DNA from: Listeria monocytogenes
Lineage (GTDB): Bacteria > Bacillota > Bacilli > Lactobacillales > Listeriaceae
Reading direction: 5' to 3'
DNA: 64,000 nucleotides
Assembly (NCBI RefSeq): GCF_013282665.1
Contig: NZ_CP054041.1
Coordinates: 1,842,001 to 1,906,000 of the forward strand
Part shown: positions 43,585 to 52,640 of the stretch, in pieces
Position numbering within the stretch: the first letter of the stretch is position 1
How the letters are laid out: the number at the start of each line of letters is the position of its first letter
Notes under the pieces: model-generated
The model's input: the letters and a program-made list of their open reading frames with translations, nothing else
What the model was told of the DNA's origin: nothing
Databases searched by the model: none
Translations under genes and position numbers: made by a program

Positions 43585-44619
43585 ATGGAAACTGCTAACA
43601 TACTAAAACAACAATTTGACGAAACAAAAGATAAAGCCGCTTTTTATTTAAAAGATTTTCGTTCTAGAAGCGCGCGAACTGAAGTAACAAAAGGCTGTCG
43701 CTACAACGTTTTACCTTTTGAAAATCAATTAGATGGTTATAAATTAAACGGTAAAACGTTGAAGGAGCCCATCAAAGATAATAACTGTTATCAGTATCAT
43801 TTTGATGCTCAAGATCGTCTTATTTTAGTAGAACAAATGGCAGCATTTTTAGGTGAATTTCATTATTTTACGATGTATTGCTACGAAGAAAATAGCATTG
43901 AAACAATGTATTGGAGCGGGGACTCACTAAGCAATATAACCAAATATATGCTTAAAAATAACCAAGTGCAAACCGCAATTCGTCACGCTGCTCAAGGTAC
44001 ATCAACGCAATGTTATTATTATCAAAATGCCCAATTAAAAGCAATCAATACATTATCCAAGTCTAGTCAATCCGAAATGGATACCACGAATCACTTTTAC
44101 TATAAAGAGGATGGTTCTTTATTAAAAATAATTCAAACTTGGTCGACAGGTGGTTCAAGAGTAACTTTTTCGAATGAACGAATTGCATACAAAAAATTAG
44201 AAGAACGATTACTTGGAGAAATGAAAACAGCGATTCAAACATTTGTCGATGAGCATCCAGATGAAACCTTATTTTCTTTAGCCTTTTCAAGTTATACTGA
44301 GCACGGCGATTTATTTTTGAGTGCAGAAGTAGTCGAAAAGCTAAGTGACGATTTCCAAGCTGATGAAACGCCGGACTGGTCATACAGCGATTTTGGTTCT
44401 ATGAACCTTATTATGCAGCCGCTGGATGAAGCTGAAACAGAGAAAGTAAGCATTAGCTTGGCAAAAGTCATCAAGCAAGTTGTTGAGGCAGAATGGTTTC
44501 AGACTATAACTAAGAATAAGGACTTCCGTTGCTACTTCTTTAATAATGAAGTAGAACATCGAGATGAAGATAATCAAAAAATAGCTAAAATACTAGACGG
44601 TGTTTCCTTCTTTAAATAA
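43585..44619 (+). CDS. Uncharacterised 344-aa protein
   Basis: This soluble protein lacks signal and membrane segments. The ribosome site is weak (GAAAGTGATGG well upstream). The middle contains YKEDGSLLKIIQTW and DAQDRLILVEQM, short strand-turn-strand phrases as in YD-like or beta-sheet proteins. The C-terminal half is alpha/beta with several aromatics. It is probably transcribed with the PadR/DUF1048 pair and ends at a bidirectional terminator. I recognise no family. Confidence 0.75.
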   Translation: METANILKQQFDETKDKAAFYLKDFRSRSARTEVTKGCRYNVLPFENQLDGYKLNGKTLKEPIKDNNCYQYHFDAQDRLILVEQMAAFLGEFHYFTMYCYEENSIETMYWSGDSLSNITKYMLKNNQVQTAIRHAAQGTSTQCYYYQNAQLKAINTLSKSSQSEMDTTNHFYYKEDGSLLKIIQTWSTGGSRVTFSNERIAYKKLEERLLGEMKTAIQTFVDEHPDETLFSLAFSSYTEHGDLFLSAEVVEKLSDDFQADETPDWSYSDFGSMNLIMQPLDEAETEKVSISLAKVIKQVVEAEWFQTITKNKDFRCYFFNNEVEHRDEDNQKIAKILDGVSFFK

Positions 44620-44665
44620 AAACAGAAAGCCTCTCAAACTATAATGAGAGACTTTCTGTTTTTTT
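44620..44665. terminator. Bidirectional terminator
   Basis: AACAGAAAG and CTCTCA pair with TGAGAG and CTTTCTGTT around an 8-base loop with small bulges. An A-run precedes it and a run of T follows. It serves the 344-residue gene on plus and the EF-G-binding gene on minus. Confidence 0.85.
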
Positions 44666-45311
44666 ATTTACGTTTCTTAACAACCTCTATAAATTCATCT
44701 AACGTTTCATGGGCTTTTATTTGCTCGTTACAAACATCGCTATCATAGCAAATGTAATTGCCATTTGTCGTATAAATACCATCACTCGAAGATTTTGTTT
44801 TCGCCATAAAGAGCGATACTTTGGAATGCGAGTGACAAATCGAACAAACGCCTTTTTGAATCTCTGTAGAAATAGTTCCTTGTACGCCAACCAAATTTCC
44901 GTCCTCGTAAGTCACGATATACTTACGCTGCTGAGCAATATCATTCCAACCGTAAAAAGTATAGTCGCGCAAATCCAGTTTAGACCAGGCGGGGATTTTT
45001 AATTTTTTCGTTTTCGCAAAAAGTTTTTTAAGTTTCACATCACTAGGCGGTGCGAAAGGAACCACATAGGCTTTTAACCCCTCTAAAAACGGCTCTGCGT
45101 CTTTAGTTGAAGTAATCGCATGGAGCTCGCTAAACAGGTCCTTATGCTCCTTTAGCACACTCTCCGGGAATAGCTCATTGATTTTCTCCTCTGTTAACGA
45201 TTTTAACGCCTTCAAAGTCGAGGTATCATTCGCGGACCGGTATGCACGTGAGACATTTTCTAATTGTTTTTTGATAAAATTATATTGGTATGGTTCGATA
45301 AACTCTTTCAT
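44664..45311 (-). CDS. Elongation factor G-binding protein, FusB/FBP type
   Basis: The 215-residue protein has a helical N-terminal half and a C-terminal treble-clef zinc finger. The first cysteine pair is in VCSICHSHSK, and the later cysteines are in NYICYDSDVCNEQ. FusB-family proteins bind EF-G and free it from stalled ribosomes, which gives fusidic acid tolerance. Older annotation calls this family fibronectin-binding, which I consider misleading for an unsecreted protein. It lies alone on the minus strand (lmo0721 by position). Confidence 0.8.
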   Translation of the reverse strand: MKEFIEPYQYNFIKKQLENVSRAYRSANDTSTLKALKSLTEEKINELFPESVLKEHKDLFSELHAITSTKDAEPFLEGLKAYVVPFAPPSDVKLKKLFAKTKKLKIPAWSKLDLRDYTFYGWNDIAQQRKYIVTYEDGNLVGVQGTISTEIQKGVCSICHSHSKVSLFMAKTKSSSDGIYTTNGNYICYDSDVCNEQIKAHETLDEFIEVVKKRK

Positions 45312-45380
45312 TATGATTCTCCTTTAATAGTTTAATGTTGGTTTAAACTAGCTGAAGGATTGAAGAGTTTATTTCACTCT

Positions 45381-45418
45381 TACTTTCTAAACAATCCTAA
45401 AGCCATTGTTAGAAAGTA
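45381..45418. other. Long hairpin in the intergenic region before pyruvate oxidase
   Basis: TACTTTCTAAACAAT pairs with ATTGTTAGAAAGTA (one bulged A) around a 9-base loop. No T-run follows on either strand, so it is not a simple terminator. It may be an operator or part of a small RNA. Confidence 0.45.
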
Positions 45419-45582
45419 GAGAGCAGTGCAATTTTGTTTGCATCTCTTTGATCACCACCTTGCCTTCATTATAATCTCTTCTGAATTGTTCGTCAATTCT
45501 CTTTTATGAATACTCTTTTAAAAACAGGGTAAACGAAAACTATTGGACATTAGAGAAAACATCCATGGGAGGAGAAAGTAAA

Positions 45583-47313
45583 ATGAAAAAAGTAAAAGCA
45601 AGTGAAACACTCGTACAAACATTAAAAAATTGGGGTATCGACCACGTATACGGTTTACCCGGCGATTCGATTGACACCGTAGTTGATGCTTTACGAAAAG
45701 AACAAGAAGCAATCGAATTTATTCACGTTCGGCACGAAGAAGTGGCGACACTAGCCGCAGCAGCATATACCAAATTAACAGGCAAAATTGGTGTCGCATT
45801 ATCTATCGGCGGTCCAGGAGCAATTCATCTTCTAAACGGGATGTATGACGCAAAAATGGACCACGTCCCAATGCTCGTACTCGCTGGACAAGTAACAACC
45901 GATGTATTAAATACCGGTTTTTTCCAAGAAGTCAATTTACCAGCGATTTTCGAAGATGTTGCCGTGTATAATAAACAAATTGATAATGCTGAAACACTCG
46001 CGGATGTGGTCGATGAAGCAATTCGCACGGCTTATAAAGAAAAAGGTGTCGCTGTCTTAACGATTCCAAACGATATCCCGTCACAAGTAATTAAAGCGAA
46101 CCTCGAAGCAAAACCAGTGAAATTTGAACAAGAAAATCCAAAACTAGATGAAGCAGCAATACACGAAGCCGTAACACTGCTTGAAAAAGCGGAAAAACCA
46201 GTTATCTTAGCAGGATTAGGGACTAAACACGCTGGACCGGAATTAATGGCCTTCTCGGAAAAATTGAAAATCCCGATTATTCATTCCTTACCAGCAAAAA
46301 CAATTGTTCCAGATAATCATCCAAATGCACTCGGAAACCTTGGTAAAATCGGAACTAAACCAGCATATGAAGCCATGCAAGAAACCGATTTACTATTAAT
46401 GTTCGGGAATGATTACCCTTATAGCGATTATTTACCCAAAAAAGCAAACTGCATCCAAATCGATATTGACCCAGCCAAAATCAGCAAACGTTTCCCCGCA
46501 ACAGTTGGTCTAGTAGGCGATGCCGCAGAAACCATCGGTAATTTAACCGCTAAAACTGCACCTGTAGAAGCACGTAAATTCCTTCAAGCATGTCAAGAAA
46601 ATATGCAAGAATGGTGGAAATGGTTAGAAGAAGACATTGCACAAACAACCGATCCAATCGCCCCAGAAGTCGTGATGGCGAATATCCAAAAAATCGCGGA
46701 TAAAGATGCCATTTTCTCTATCGACGTAGGAACTGCAACCGTTTGGAGCACTCGTTATTTGCACTTATCACCAGAAAATGACTTTATTGTTTCCGCATGG
46801 CTTGGCACCATGGGCTGCGGTTTACCAGGAGCGATTGCTGCCAAAAAAGCATTCCCAGACCGCCAAGCAATCGCCATCGTCGGTGATGGAGGATTTTCCA
46901 TGGTTATGCAAGATTTTGTCACAGCAGTTGGTTTAAATATGCCAATGATTGTCGTTGTCTTAAATAACCAACAACTTTCATTCATTAAATACGAACAACA
47001 ATCAGCTGGTGAACTAAACTACGCCATCGACCTACCAGATATTAATTACGCAAAATTCGCTGAAAGTTGCGGAGGAATTGGTTTCCGAGTAGAAAAAATA
47101 GCGGATCTAGAAGCTGCTTTCGAAAACGCTAAACTAGCAACTAAACCAGTAATCATCGACGTTTCTGTGGATAACGCAGCCGCTCCGCTACCTGGAAAAA
47201 TCGTGATGGATGAAGCGCTCGGTTATACTAAATTCGAAATCCAGTCAGTTCTAGAAGACCATCGTTTCGCAAAAATGCCACCACTTAAAACTATTTTACG
47301 CAGATTTTTATAA
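45583..47313 (+). CDS. Pyruvate oxidase, thiamine diphosphate-dependent
   Basis: The 576-residue TPP enzyme has an N-terminal domain with HVRHEEVATLAAAAY (the TPP-activating glutamate), a central FAD-binding-type domain (about 190-330), and a C-terminal TPP domain. The TPP motif GDGGFSMVMQDF lies near residue 434 and ends in VVVLNN. The pyruvate oxidase/CidC group makes acetyl phosphate or acetate from pyruvate. ATG 45583 follows GGGAGGAG; ATG 45565 overlaps that site. In L. monocytogenes this position is lmo0722. No SigB box is visible upstream. Confidence 0.9.
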   Translation: MKKVKASETLVQTLKNWGIDHVYGLPGDSIDTVVDALRKEQEAIEFIHVRHEEVATLAAAAYTKLTGKIGVALSIGGPGAIHLLNGMYDAKMDHVPMLVLAGQVTTDVLNTGFFQEVNLPAIFEDVAVYNKQIDNAETLADVVDEAIRTAYKEKGVAVLTIPNDIPSQVIKANLEAKPVKFEQENPKLDEAAIHEAVTLLEKAEKPVILAGLGTKHAGPELMAFSEKLKIPIIHSLPAKTIVPDNHPNALGNLGKIGTKPAYEAMQETDLLLMFGNDYPYSDYLPKKANCIQIDIDPAKISKRFPATVGLVGDAAETIGNLTAKTAPVEARKFLQACQENMQEWWKWLEEDIAQTTDPIAPEVVMANIQKIADKDAIFSIDVGTATVWSTRYLHLSPENDFIVSAWLGTMGCGLPGAIAAKKAFPDRQAIAIVGDGGFSMVMQDFVTAVGLNMPMIVVVLNNQQLSFIKYEQQSAGELNYAIDLPDINYAKFAESCGGIGFRVEKIADLEAAFENAKLATKPVIIDVSVDNAAAPLPGKIVMDEALGYTKFEIQSVLEDHRFAKMPPLKTILRRFL

Positions 47314-47376
47314 ATAATAAATAAAAAAATAACCTTATCACCCATTTTATGCTGATATTCGCTAACCATTATAATA

Positions 47377-47440
47377 TTTTTTATTAAAACTAATTATTTT
47401 ACGATAAAATATGGAGTTTTTTTAAAAAATATGAGATAAT
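47377..47440. promoter_or_regulatory. Three MogR boxes at exact 20-base spacing, with -10
   Basis: Exact sites are TTTT-TTATT-AAAA at 47377-47389, TTTT-ACGAT-AAAA at 47397-47409 and TTTT-TTTAA-AAAA at 47417-47429. Each starts 20 bases after the previous one. GATAAT at 47435-47440 is the likely -10. The regular two-turn phasing places all three on the same DNA face. Confidence 0.8.
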
Positions 47441-47473
47441 GAACTAGAATTAGAGAATAGGAGTGTGGAATGG

Positions 47474-49279
47474 GTGAATTTAATTAAAAATCGTAAATTG
47501 AAAACAAAATTAAGCATCAATATTGTTATAACGACCATCATGTTAATCGGACTTGGCGCGACTAGTTTCCTTGGCTTTCGTCATGTAGCAACACTTTCAG
47601 ATAATATGGTTGATAATAATGTCGCACCAATGAAAGAAATCGCAAAAATTCAAACAAACATGGCGCAAATCAATATCGACATCCTGACCATGTTCGACAC
47701 TATTAATGGAAAATCAACTCTTATAAAAGATATTGATAATCTTTATGCCGAGAATGACCAAGCAATTCATAATTTCAAAAAAGCCAATTTAACACCAGAA
47801 GACAAAAAGCAATTAGCGTATTTTGAAGAAAAACTAGCGGACATGAAATCAGCCGCATCTTCAGTAATTAGCGATACTTCAAGCGCATTAGACGACGCAG
47901 AACTACTTGGAGCGCAAAACAGATACTACCAAAATGTCAAAACAAAATTTGACGAGGCAACCAAACAATTAAACGTTTTAAATGACATGAACTACAAAGA
48001 AGTCGAAAATTCGTCTCAAGCAATTTCTGACTTTGGTGTAAAAATCAGTCTTATTTTCACAGCTGTTATTATCGCCGTGCTAATTTCACTATTCATTTTC
48101 AACGCCTATATTACCAGAGTGATTCTTAAAGGAATTCGTCACTTGCAAACAGCGGTACATAAAGTAGCGAGTGGTGATTTGTCTTACCGCAGCACATACA
48201 ATGGTAGAGATGAATTAGGCGATATTACAAACGACTTAAATGAAATGAGCGAAAACCTCCGCCTAATGATTGAGGACGTCAAAAAAGCTTCCACAGATGT
48301 AAAATCTTCTAGTGATAACGTTATTATTAGTTCGGAAATTATTTCTGCAATGACAACAGAAATGGACATCGAAATGAAAATGATGGGTGAACAAATCCAA
48401 ACCCAAATCGGCAGCATGAAAGAAAGTACGGATGCAATGGATCAAATGACTGGGGGCGTTCAAAATGTGGCTGAATACGCGCTTAAAGTATCTGATCTAA
48501 CAAAAGACTCCGCAGAAAAAACGAATGATGGAATTGCCGTTATTAATAATCTAGTATCCCAAATGGATCGTATTAGCGGGGTTATGCGTTCAAGCACAGA
48601 CGTTGTTTCGCAATTAGTTAACCGCGTTGGCGAAGTGGAAAAAGCGCTGGATACCGTTACAAATATCGCTGACCAAACCAACTTGCTTGCCCTAAATGCG
48701 GCAATTGAATCTGCTCGTGCCGGCGAACATGGCCGTGGGTTCGCAGTTGTAGCCGAAGAAGTCCGCAAACTAGCTGAACAATCACGTCTTGCGGTTGTTG
48801 ACATTAATACTGTACTGAAAAAAATTCAAACAGAGTCAAAAACAACTATTGAAGTAATGAACACAGGTCTTTCTGAATCAGAAGCTGGTCAAAAAATCAT
48901 TTCGGAAACAGAAGCAACCTTCACCGATTTACTCCACCGTGTCAACGATATTTCCGCTCAAATGCAAAATGTATCTCAAGAAACGGAAGAAATGGCGGCG
49001 GGGATTGAAGAAGTCAACACATCGATTAGCGACGTAACAGAAATTTCCAACCAAATCGGTGAAAAATCCACTGCTGCACTTGAATTCGCGGAAGTAAACA
49101 AAATGAAAGTAGACGAACTAGTCGTTATCTCTGAAGAAATGCAAAAAATTTCCGGTTCATTAGAAGGGTATATCGCCAACTTCAATACCGAAGTAAGCGA
49201 AGAAGCAATCGAAGCAACAGAAGAGTCAGAAGCAGAAACAAAAGATCCAGGAGAGCCAGTCCTAGCTGAGAATGTCTAG
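47474..49279 (+). CDS. Methyl-accepting chemotaxis protein
   Basis: The 601-residue transmembrane receptor has a first membrane helix at about 15-37 and a four-helix-bundle sensor (about 38-190). The second helix is near 195-218. HAMP and the long signalling hairpin follow, with its tip [21 protein letters not shown]. An acidic tail ends it. I start at GTG 47474, where AGGAG is about 10 bases away; GTG 47465 abuts the site. Three MogR boxes upstream tie it to the motility regulon outside the main block. It is the only chemoreceptor in the window. Confidence 0.93.
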   Translation: MNLIKNRKLKTKLSINIVITTIMLIGLGATSFLGFRHVATLSDNMVDNNVAPMKEIAKIQTNMAQINIDILTMFDTINGKSTLIKDIDNLYAENDQAIHNFKKANLTPEDKKQLAYFEEKLADMKSAASSVISDTSSALDDAELLGAQNRYYQNVKTKFDEATKQLNVLNDMNYKEVENSSQAISDFGVKISLIFTAVIIAVLISLFIFNAYITRVILKGIRHLQTAVHKVASGDLSYRSTYNGRDELGDITNDLNEMSENLRLMIEDVKKASTDVKSSSDNVIISSEIISAMTTEMDIEMKMMGEQIQTQIGSMKESTDAMDQMTGGVQNVAEYALKVSDLTKDSAEKTNDGIAVINNLVSQMDRISGVMRSSTDVVSQLVNRVGEVEKALDTVTNIADQTNLLALNAAIESARAGEHGRGFAVVAEEVRKLAEQSRLAVVDINTVLKKIQTESKTTIEVMNTGLSESEAGQKIISETEATFTDLLHRVNDISAQMQNVSQETEEMAAGIEEVNTSISDVTEISNQIGEKSTAALEFAEVNKMKVDELVVISEEMQKISGSLEGYIANFNTEVSEEAIEATEESEAETKDPGEPVLAENV

Positions 49280-49291
49280 GAAGCTAGTACA

Positions 49292-50020
49292 ATGCGAATT
49301 TGGATAAAATCACTGCTTGTCATTACAGCATGTATATTTAGTTTGACCCTTCTAAATACGAAATATACTTTTTATTCACCAACCGTCAAACTCGAAAGCG
49401 CCAAAGTCGTTTATAAATTAGACAACGAACCTTTTAATGTGAGATTAGATGTTCCGCTAGTGAATCAAATGGATGCGCCTGCGCTCTTTAATGGCTGTGA
49501 AGTAACTAGTTTAGCGATGCTCTTACAGTTCAATGGAAAGCAAGTAACCAAAAATGAGTTAGCGAATAATCTACCGACAACACCAATCGAACAAAATGGT
49601 TTACACGGTAATCCGGATAAAGCATTTGTCGGGAGCATTAGCGGCGATAGCCCTGGTCTTGGCGTGAATCATGCGCCTATGGCTAAACTGGCTGCTAAAT
49701 ATGTTAACGAAGCACATGTCCATGATATTAGTGGTAATAGTATTCAAGACATCATTACCGTACTCAGCACAGGTGCACCAGTTTGGATTATCACTACCAC
49801 GGACTATCATGCACCCAAAAATTGGCAAACCGTCCAAACAAAAGAAGGTAAAAAGAAAATTACGTATTCGATGCACAGTGTAGTAATTACTGGGTTCGAT
49901 AAAAATAATTTTTATATTAATGATCCATATGGATATAAAAATCGTGCTGTAAAAAGAAGCATCTTAGAAGAAGGCTGGTCTGCTATGGGAAAGCAAGCCA
50001 TTTACCTAAGCCGCCCATAA
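49292..50020 (+). CDS. C39-like papain-fold peptidase, exported
   Basis: The 242-residue protein has a signal peptide or N-terminal anchor (about 4-22) and a C39_2-type peptidase domain. The cysteine is in FNGCEVTSLAML, the histidine in SMHSVVITGFD and the third residue in YINDPYG. Such proteins are peptidases or amidases outside the membrane; the substrate is unknown. It begins 12 bases after the chemoreceptor stop and so is probably under the same MogR-controlled promoter. It ends at a strong terminator. Confidence 0.85.
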   Translation: MRIWIKSLLVITACIFSLTLLNTKYTFYSPTVKLESAKVVYKLDNEPFNVRLDVPLVNQMDAPALFNGCEVTSLAMLLQFNGKQVTKNELANNLPTTPIEQNGLHGNPDKAFVGSISGDSPGLGVNHAPMAKLAAKYVNEAHVHDISGNSIQDIITVLSTGAPVWIITTTDYHAPKNWQTVQTKEGKKKITYSMHSVVITGFDKNNFYINDPYGYKNRAVKRSILEEGWSAMGKQAIYLSRP

Positions 50021-50065
50021 AAAAATCGTTTGAAAGCATATCTCATGCTCTCAAACGATTTTTTA
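50020..50065. terminator. Bidirectional terminator between the peptidase and a mini LPXTG gene
   Basis: AAATCGTTTGA and GCAT pair with ATGC and TCAAACGATTT around a short loop, with A- and T-runs at the two sides. Confidence 0.9.
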
Positions 50066-50275
50066 TATTTTCTTCTTAATAAATATGACGACAGCAAGCG
50101 CGACAAGCACCACTCCTATAACAATCGGCCAAACCGAAAACGCGTCTCCAGTAGAAGGGAGAAGGGAAGCATTACTTGTATTTTCAAATGCGATAGCTGT
50201 ACTTACTCGAAAATAAATGAATCCAAGTGAAATGAAAACAGCAATACTAGCAATTATTTTTTTTGTAAAAACCAT
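50063..50275 (-). CDS. Very small LPXTG-anchored surface peptide, 70 aa
   Basis: The protein is little more than a signal peptide (about 1-30, MVFTKKIIASIAVFISLGF...) and a sorting signal (LPSTGD near residue 38, a hydrophobic stretch, then KKK). After signal-peptidase and sortase cuts only about ten residues (FENTSNASLLPST region) would remain on the wall. GGAG lies 8 bases before the ATG, and a TTGACA-17-AATAAT promoter is present on the minus strand. It matches lmo0725 in kind. The function is unknown. Confidence 0.8.
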   Translation of the reverse strand: MVFTKKIIASIAVFISLGFIYFRVSTAIAFENTSNASLLPSTGDAFSVWPIVIGVVLVALAVVIFIKKKI

Positions 50276-50305
50276 TCAGCTCGCTCCTTTTTATATCATA
50301 TCTAT

Positions 50306-50334
50306 ATTATTAGTCATTTGTTATTTTTTGTCAA
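50306..50334 (-). promoter_or_regulatory. Promoter of the mini LPXTG gene
   Basis: On the minus strand TTGACA (50334-50329), 17 bases and AATAAT (50311-50306) form a SigA-type promoter about 35 bases before the start codon. Confidence 0.65.
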
Positions 50335-50373
50335 TGTATAGACCAATTTTAATCAAACGGCTATATATAATGC

Positions 50374-50402
50374 TTGACCTAGTATACATATTATTGTAAA
50401 AT
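50374..50402 (+). promoter_or_regulatory. glmS promoter
   Basis: TTGACC (50374-50379), a 17-base spacer and TAAAAT (50397-50402) form a SigA-type promoter. Transcription would start near 50409, giving a leader of about 310 bases that includes the ribozyme. Confidence 0.75.
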
Positions 50403-50439
50403 GAATTTGTTTCCTTGAAAAGTAGTGAAGGAGGATTGT

Positions 50440-50634
50440 ACAATTAAATAGAAGCGCCAGAACTGATTGGGACGAAAATACTTGAAGGTGAAATCCCTGA
50501 AAAGTATCGGTCAGTTGACGAGGAGGAGATTAATCGAAATTTCGGCGGGAGTCTCCCGGCTGTGCATGCAGTCGTTAAGTCTTACTTACAAATCATTTGG
50601 GTGACCAAGTGGACAGAGTAGTAATGAAACATGT
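50440..50634 (+). ncRNA. glmS self-cleaving ribozyme/riboswitch
   Basis: The leader contains the conserved glmS ribozyme core: AGCGCCAGAACTG, then GTTGACGAGGAGGAG, TCGAAATTTCGGCGG, CTCCCGG and a final ACAGAGTAGTAATGAAACATG-like segment. Cleavage would fall between A50453 and G50454, as in other glmS ribozymes. Glucosamine-6-phosphate acts as cofactor, and cleavage lowers glmS mRNA. The hairpin after the cleavage site (about 50466-50513) is longer than in Bacillus. Confidence 0.95.
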
Positions 50635-50667
50635 TTTTTTCCCTCCAAGGAAACCAAAAAATGTAGA

Positions 50668-50694
50668 GGGCTTGAAATTGGATAAGTCTGCCCT
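50668..50694 (+). other. Hairpin between the glmS ribozyme and the start codon
   Basis: GAGGGC pairs with GCCCTC around a loop of about 17 bases, some 27 bases before the glmS start. It is not followed by a T-run. It may protect the cleaved mRNA or shape access to the ribosome site; this is inference. Confidence 0.4.
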
Positions 50695-50721
50695 CAAGTT
50701 AATTATTGGAGGAATTTTATT

Positions 50722-52527
50722 ATGTGTGGAATCGTTGGATATATTGGAACAAATAATGCAAAAGGCATTTTATTAGAAGGACTGGAAAAATTAGAATACC
50801 GCGGCTATGACTCTGCGGGAATCGCTTTGCAAAATAAGGATTTAGTAACAGTAGTCAAAGAAAAAGGACGGATTGCAGACCTTGCGAGCCTTGTACCAAG
50901 TGATGCATTCGGTACAACGGGAATCGGACATACACGCTGGGCAACGCACGGCAAACCAAATCACGAAAACGCCCACCCGCACCAAAGTACATCAGGCCGT
51001 TTTACAATGGTTCATAATGGTGTAATCGAAAACTATACCCTTTTAAAAGAAGAATACTTACAAAATCATTCATTTGTTAGTGATACGGATACAGAAGTAA
51101 TCGTTCAGCTTATTGAATTTTTTGCAACAGAACTTCCTACTAAAGAAGCATTCAAAAAAACGTTATCGTTACTTCATGGTTCTTACGCAATCTGCTTAAT
51201 TGACCAAACCGATACAGAAACACTTTACGCAGCAAAAAATAAAAGTCCATTATTAATCGGAAAAGGCGAAAACTTCAATGTTATCGCAAGTGATGCCATG
51301 GCTGTTCTTAAAGAAACAGACGAGTTCGTGGAAATTATGGATAAAGAAATCGTGATTGTGACCAAAGACGGCTTCACTTTAGAAACACTGGAAGGTGAAG
51401 AAATCACTCGAGCTAGCTACAAAGCAGAACTAGATGCATCCGACATCGAAAAAGGCACATACCCGCACTATATGTTAAAAGAAATTGATGAACAACCAGC
51501 TGTCACACGTAAAATCATTCAAGCTTACCAAAATGAAGCTGGCGAAATCAATGTCGATAAAACTATCATTGACGAAATTTTATCATCTGACCGCATTCAT
51601 ATCGTTGCATGTGGAACGAGTTATCATGCCGGTTTAGTTGGAAAAAATTTAATCGAAAAAATGGCGAAAATCCCTGTAGAAGTACATGTTTCCAGTGAAT
51701 TTGCTTATAATTTGCCATTGATGTCTAAAAAACCATTGTTTATTTTTATTACACAAAGTGGTGAAACTGCCGACAGCCGTCAATGTCTTGTTAAAGTGAA
51801 AGAACTTGGGTACCGGACATTAACGTTAACAAACGTACCAGGTTCGACGCTAGACCGTGAAGCAGACCATTCGATGTATTTATACGCAGGTCCAGAAATC
51901 GCTGTCGCTTCAACAAAAGCCTATACAGCCCAAATTTCCGTGTTGGCCGTACTTGCAGTTTCCCTTGGTCGCGAAATTGGTGACGAAGAAGCACTTAACA
52001 TGAATTTAGCTGCTGAATTAGGAATTGTAGCAACAGCAATGGAAGCAATGGTTTCTAGCAAAGAAGTAATTGAGCACATCGCTGGTGAATATTTAGCAAC
52101 TTCTCGTAACGCGTTCTTCCTAGGTAGAAATATTGATTATTTCGTAGCGATGGAAGCTGCTCTTAAACTAAAAGAAATTTCTTATATTCAAGCGGAAGGT
52201 TTTGCTAGTGGCGAATTAAAACATGGAACAATCGCGCTTATCGAAGACGGAACACCAGTTTTAACGCTTATCACGCAAGAATCTATCAACTGGAATATTC
52301 GTGGAAATGTCAATGAAGTATTAGCGCGTGGAGCAAAAACTTGTGTATTCGCAATGGAAAACGTCGCACAACCAGGCGACCGCTTTGTTATTCCGCAAGT
52401 GCATCCATTATTAACACCACTGGCAAGCGTCATCCCGTGCCAACTACTAGCTTATTACGCAGCACTTCACCGTGATTGTGACGTCGACAAACCAAGAAAC
52501 TTAGCAAAAAGTGTGACAGTAGAATAA
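50722..52527 (+). CDS. glmS: GlmS, glutamine-fructose-6-phosphate aminotransferase
   Basis: The 601-residue enzyme makes glucosamine-6-phosphate, the first step to UDP-GlcNAc for cell wall. It also supplies the GlcNAc that GmaR puts on flagellin. The N-terminal glutaminase domain starts with the nucleophile cysteine in MCGIVGYIG and has RGYDSAGI and GHTRWATHG. Two SIS domains follow ([16 protein letters not shown]), ending in the conserved [15 protein letters not shown]. It is controlled by the upstream ribozyme. Confidence 0.98.
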   Translation: MCGIVGYIGTNNAKGILLEGLEKLEYRGYDSAGIALQNKDLVTVVKEKGRIADLASLVPSDAFGTTGIGHTRWATHGKPNHENAHPHQSTSGRFTMVHNGVIENYTLLKEEYLQNHSFVSDTDTEVIVQLIEFFATELPTKEAFKKTLSLLHGSYAICLIDQTDTETLYAAKNKSPLLIGKGENFNVIASDAMAVLKETDEFVEIMDKEIVIVTKDGFTLETLEGEEITRASYKAELDASDIEKGTYPHYMLKEIDEQPAVTRKIIQAYQNEAGEINVDKTIIDEILSSDRIHIVACGTSYHAGLVGKNLIEKMAKIPVEVHVSSEFAYNLPLMSKKPLFIFITQSGETADSRQCLVKVKELGYRTLTLTNVPGSTLDREADHSMYLYAGPEIAVASTKAYTAQISVLAVLAVSLGREIGDEEALNMNLAAELGIVATAMEAMVSSKEVIEHIAGEYLATSRNAFFLGRNIDYFVAMEAALKLKEISYIQAEGFASGELKHGTIALIEDGTPVLTLITQESINWNIRGNVNEVLARGAKTCVFAMENVAQPGDRFVIPQVHPLLTPLASVIPCQLLAYYAALHRDCDVDKPRNLAKSVTVE

Positions 52528-52535
52528 ACTTTTTC

Positions 52536-52568
52536 AAGACCTTTTCGAAACTAGGAAAGGTCTTTTTT
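52536..52568 (+). terminator. glmS terminator
   Basis: AGACCTTT pairs with AAAGGTCT around a loop of about 10 bases, followed by seven T. Confidence 0.85.
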
Positions 52569-52640
52569 TATGCAATCAATAAATTTGCACGAGCGCCTTG
52601 TTATGCTTTAAACTTAGAGAGGAATGGGGGAAATCAGCCA

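Noticed and set aside
45487-45532. Possible SigB promoter before pyruvate oxidase (GGGTAA at 45527)
   Set aside because: There is no GTTT at 13-17 bases upstream; the nearest GTTC is far too distant.
50030-50230. Plus-strand frame of 66 codons opposite the mini LPXTG gene
   Set aside because: It starts inside a terminator and its composition is that of antisense. The minus-strand frame has a promoter, ribosome site, signal peptide and sorting motif.
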